Below are positions 6,857 through 8,449 of a DNA stretch of 8,449 bases, one piece after another; the stretch's first letter is position 1, and each line of letters starts with the position of its first letter. The notes beneath the pieces were generated by a model, which saw only the letters and a program-made list of their open reading frames with translations, did no database searches and had not been told where the DNA came from. Position numbers and translations under genes: made by a program. Location: positions 1 through 8,449 of the forward strand of contig DFQX01000079.1 in NCBI GenBank assembly GCA_002381155.1. Reading direction: 5' to 3'. Source of the stretch: Flavobacteriaceae bacterium UBA3478. GTDB lineage: Bacteria > Bacteroidota > Bacteroidia > Flavobacteriales > Flavobacteriaceae.

Positions 6857-7383
6857 TCCAATTTATCTGAAAAGTACTTTTCTAATTTTTCAATTTTTGG
6901 ATGGATTACCCAATGACAATAAGGTTGTTCTTTGTGTGTACTATAGTAGTTATGGTGCTCTAATTCGGCGTCAAAAAATTCTATCGCCATTTTAATTTCA
7001 GTGACTATAGGTTTATCGAAAACATTCTCCTTCTCAAGAAGTTCAATGAACTTCAATGTTTCATTTTTCTGCTTGTCGGTGGTGCAATAAATACCGCTTC
7101 TATATTGAGTTCCTTTATCATTACCTTGAGCATTAAGCTGAGTCGGGTCGTGAGTAACAAAATTGATTTCTAGTAGTTCAGCAACACTGATAACAGCTGT
7201 TTCATACTCAATTTCAACACATTCTGCATGACCTGTTCTTCCCGTACATACCTCGCGATATGCCGGGTTTCGAAATAGCCCATCAATATATCCGGGCTTT
7301 ACATTCACCACCCCATGAACTCTTTGAAATACCGCCTCTGTACACCAAAAACATCCGCTAGCAAAGTAAATTTTCTCTTTCAT
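6853..7383 (-). CDS. msrA: Peptide-methionine (S)-S-oxide reductase MsrA
   Basis: MsrA repairs oxidised proteins by reducing the S epimer of methionine sulfoxide, using thioredoxin as the usual reductant. The protein is complete at 176 residues, begins directly at the catalytic strand and shows no export signal, so it should be cytoplasmic. The active-site motif is ASGCFWCTEAVF (8-19), with nucleophile Cys11 and the conserved Glu16. Other family signs are PGYIDG (30-35), GHAECVEIEYE (51-61), THDPTQLNAQGNDKGTQYRS (77-96) and PYCHWVI (154-160). The classic GCFWG is here GCFWC, placing Cys14 in a CxxC pair with Cys11; Cys156 in the C-terminal PYCHW segment is the more usual type of resolving position. 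The gene is convergent with the DUF6787 gene (stop codons overlap) and divergent from lolD across 33 bases. I see no convincing -7 element on its strand. Confidence 0.96.
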   Translation of the reverse strand: MKEKIYFASGCFWCTEAVFQRVHGVVNVKPGYIDGLFRNPAYREVCTGRTGHAECVEIEYETAVISVAELLEINFVTHDPTQLNAQGNDKGTQYRSGIYCTTDKQKNETLKFIELLEKENVFDKPIVTEIKMAIEFFDAELEHHNYYSTHKEQPYCHWVIHPKIEKLEKYFSDKLD

Positions 7384-7397
7384 AATCTTTATTTTGC

Positions 7398-7412
7398 GTG
7401 AAGTTACATCAC
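7398..7412. promoter_or_regulatory. Imperfect 15-base dyad between msrA and lolD, possible operator
   Basis: GTGAAGTTACATCAC is nearly its own reverse complement: six of the seven arm positions pair around a central T. It occupies almost half of the 33-base divergent spacer and ends just before the lolD ATG at 7417. A degraded -7 element, TTATTTTG (7389-7396, one mismatch to TAnnTTTG), lies directly before it on the plus strand with no good -33 partner, so a bound regulator here would sit near the lolD transcription start. The GTGA-N7-TCAC arms recall Crp/Fnr sites, but the spacer is one base too long, so I do not name a regulator. Confidence 0.3.
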
Positions 7413-7416
7413 AACA

Positions 7417-8079
7417 ATGATTTTAAAAGGTCAAAATCTATATAAGCATTACGAGAACAAGCCAGTTTTAAACGGTGTTTCGATTGTTGTCAATAAAGCT
7501 GAAATTATTGCAATAACAGGAGTTTCAGGAGCAGGCAAGACTACCCTGCTAAATATATTAAGTGGATTAGAACCCCCTGACCATAGATCTGATTCAAGCC
7601 TGACTCTATTGGATAGTGATCTTTTAAGCTGTTCTGAAAAGACCAAATCGATATATCGAAACAAACACATGGGCTTTGTATTTCAATTTCATGGGTTATT
7701 AGACGAGTTTAGTGCTCTTGAAAACGTATTGTTACCAGGAAAAATTGCGGGTCAAGATCACAAAATTTTAGAAGAACGCGCCCACCGTTTATTACAAAAA
7801 ATGAATGTTTTAGAACAGAAAGATCAGAAACCTGCAACACTTTCTGGTGGAGAAAGGCAAAGAGTTGCTGTGGCTAGATCACTGATCAATGAGCCTTCTA
7901 TTGTCTTCGCCGATGAACCTAGTGGTAACCTAGATTCAATCAATGCAAGTCAACTTTTCGAGATGTTTTCGGAACTTCGAGAGTTAACAGGCACAGCCTT
8001 TTTAATGGTTACTCATGATAAAAATTTGGCGGCTAAAGCCGATCGTATGATAACTCTTGAAAATGGCCAGATTATCTAA
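7417..8079 (+). CDS. lolD: ABC transporter ATP-binding protein, LolD-like (lipoprotein release)
   Basis: This ATPase subunit belongs to the LolD/FtsE/MacB group; LolD powers the LolCE (or LolF) complex that extracts outer-membrane lipoproteins from the inner membrane. The 220-residue single-domain protein is complete: Walker A GVSGAGKTT (35-43, Lys41), Q-loop Gln90 in GFVFQFHGLLDEFSALENV (86-104), signature LSGGERQRVAVARSL (142-156), Walker B IVFADEP (162-168, catalytic Glu167), D-loop SGNLD (169-173) and H-loop His200. The FQFHGLL-EF-ALENV segment is characteristic of LolD and separates it from most other ABC ATPases. No permease gene is in the window, so the partner must lie elsewhere; the symbol is therefore a best fit. 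The ATG at 7417 follows an A-rich stretch without a Shine-Dalgarno. The last 17 bases overlap the next gene. Confidence 0.85.
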   Translation: MILKGQNLYKHYENKPVLNGVSIVVNKAEIIAITGVSGAGKTTLLNILSGLEPPDHRSDSSLTLLDSDLLSCSEKTKSIYRNKHMGFVFQFHGLLDEFSALENVLLPGKIAGQDHKILEERAHRLLQKMNVLEQKDQKPATLSGGERQRVAVARSLINEPSIVFADEPSGNLDSINASQLFEMFSELRELTGTAFLMVTHDKNLAAKADRMITLENGQII

Positions 8080-8449
8080 AAAAGAATTAAAGCAGTATCT
8101 CGATGAAAAAGCTGCTCAATATGAGTCACCTGAATTTTTAGAAACCGATCCTTTGGGAGTGGTACATAGAGCTGAAAGTAAACAAGATAAAGAAATACTC
8201 GGTTTACTGACCGCCCTGATCGCTTGGGGTAATCGAAAGTCAATCATCAACAACGCGGAAAAAATCTTTGAAATTCTCGAAGGTCAACCCCATCATTTTC
8301 TCTTAGAACATACCTCTAATGAGATTGAACGTACTACTAAAGGGTTTGTTCATCGAACCTTTAATGATCGTGATTTAACCTTTTTACTTATTCGACTAAA
8401 GGGTTATTACAGTTCCAATGATAGCCTAGAGACTTTATTTCAGACGGAT
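8063..8449 (+). CDS. DUF2400 / TIGR02757 family protein, N-terminal part, cut by the window edge
   Basis: I translated 129 uninterrupted codons from the ATG at 8063 to the last base; the rest lies outside the window. The protein begins MARLSKKELKQYLDEKAAQY and shows segments I associate with the TIGR02757/DUF2400 family, whose function is unknown: FLETDPLGVVHRAESKQDKE (25-44), then EILGLLTALIAWGNRKSIIN (44-63), a helix-rich region, and FVHRTFNDRDLTFLLIRLK (94-112). It has no signal peptide and no membrane segment, so it should be cytoplasmic. The start lies inside the lolD reading frame with a 17-base overlap, which suggests translational coupling. The overlap argues for shared expression, not a proven role in lipoprotein transport. 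Being too short to close within the window, it is supported by frame continuity and family resemblance only. Confidence 0.8.
   Translation, partial: MARLSKKELKQYLDEKAAQYESPEFLETDPLGVVHRAESKQDKEILGLLTALIAWGNRKSIINNAEKIFEILEGQPHHFLLEHTSNEIERTTKGFVHRTFNDRDLTFLLIRLKGYYSSNDSLETLFQTD

Noticed and set aside
6869..6882. Perfect 14-base palindrome GAAAAGTACTTTTC near the msrA end, as a terminator
   Set aside because: It has no loop and no GC-rich stem, and it encodes Glu-Lys-Tyr-Phe-Ser in msrA; such an A/T-rich palindrome is likely by chance.
1..8449. tRNA or rRNA genes, CRISPR arrays, insertion sequences, attachment sites
   Set aside because: Coding sequence fills nearly the whole window, the largest gap is 89 bases, and I found no repeat arrays, transposase-like proteins or RNA-gene signatures.

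Overview
The window is an ordinary, densely packed stretch of a low-GC genome from the Bacteroidota, most likely a flavobacterium-like lineage. Four things point there: the proteins read like that phylum's versions (the ParC/ParE pair, the long-linker ferredoxin, the small DUF6787 protein, the DUF2400/TIGR02757 protein); start codons follow A/T-rich stretches without Shine-Dalgarno sequences; at least one promoter matches the phylum's TTTG-N~20-TAnnTTTG consensus; and no gene looks foreign. Assignment below phylum level is inference.

Left half (1-4373, all minus strand): a likely operon read right to left, 2[4Fe-4S] ferredoxin - ychF - parE - parC, with parC running off the left edge. ychF starts 20 bases after the ferredoxin stop, an 89-base gap separates ychF from parE, and parE and parC overlap by 20 bases. 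ParE and ParC together form topoisomerase IV. YchF is a ribosome-associated ATPase.

Centre (4374-4426): a compact divergent control region. A good promoter reads left into the ferredoxin gene and a partial one reads right into an acyl-CoA reductase gene. Their -7 boxes lie back to back, two bases apart, in a near-palindrome. This is the most interesting non-coding structure in the window.

Right half (4427-8449): a plus-strand cluster of a LuxC-family acyl-CoA reductase, serC (serine synthesis) and a small DUF6787 membrane protein. It converges on a minus-strand msrA, with the two stop codons overlapping in the tetranucleotide TTAA. msrA is divergent from a plus-strand pair, a LolD-like ABC ATPase and a DUF2400/TIGR02757 protein, which overlap by 17 bases; the second is cut by the right edge. 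A 33-base gap between msrA and lolD holds a 15-base imperfect dyad.

There is no RNA gene, mobile element, CRISPR array or repeat family that I can support, and no stretch over 300 bases lacks a gene. I do not see a clear undescribed system. The least explained parts are the acyl-CoA reductase beside the ferredoxin with no luminescence partners, the DUF6787 and DUF2400 proteins, and the shared divergent promoter.
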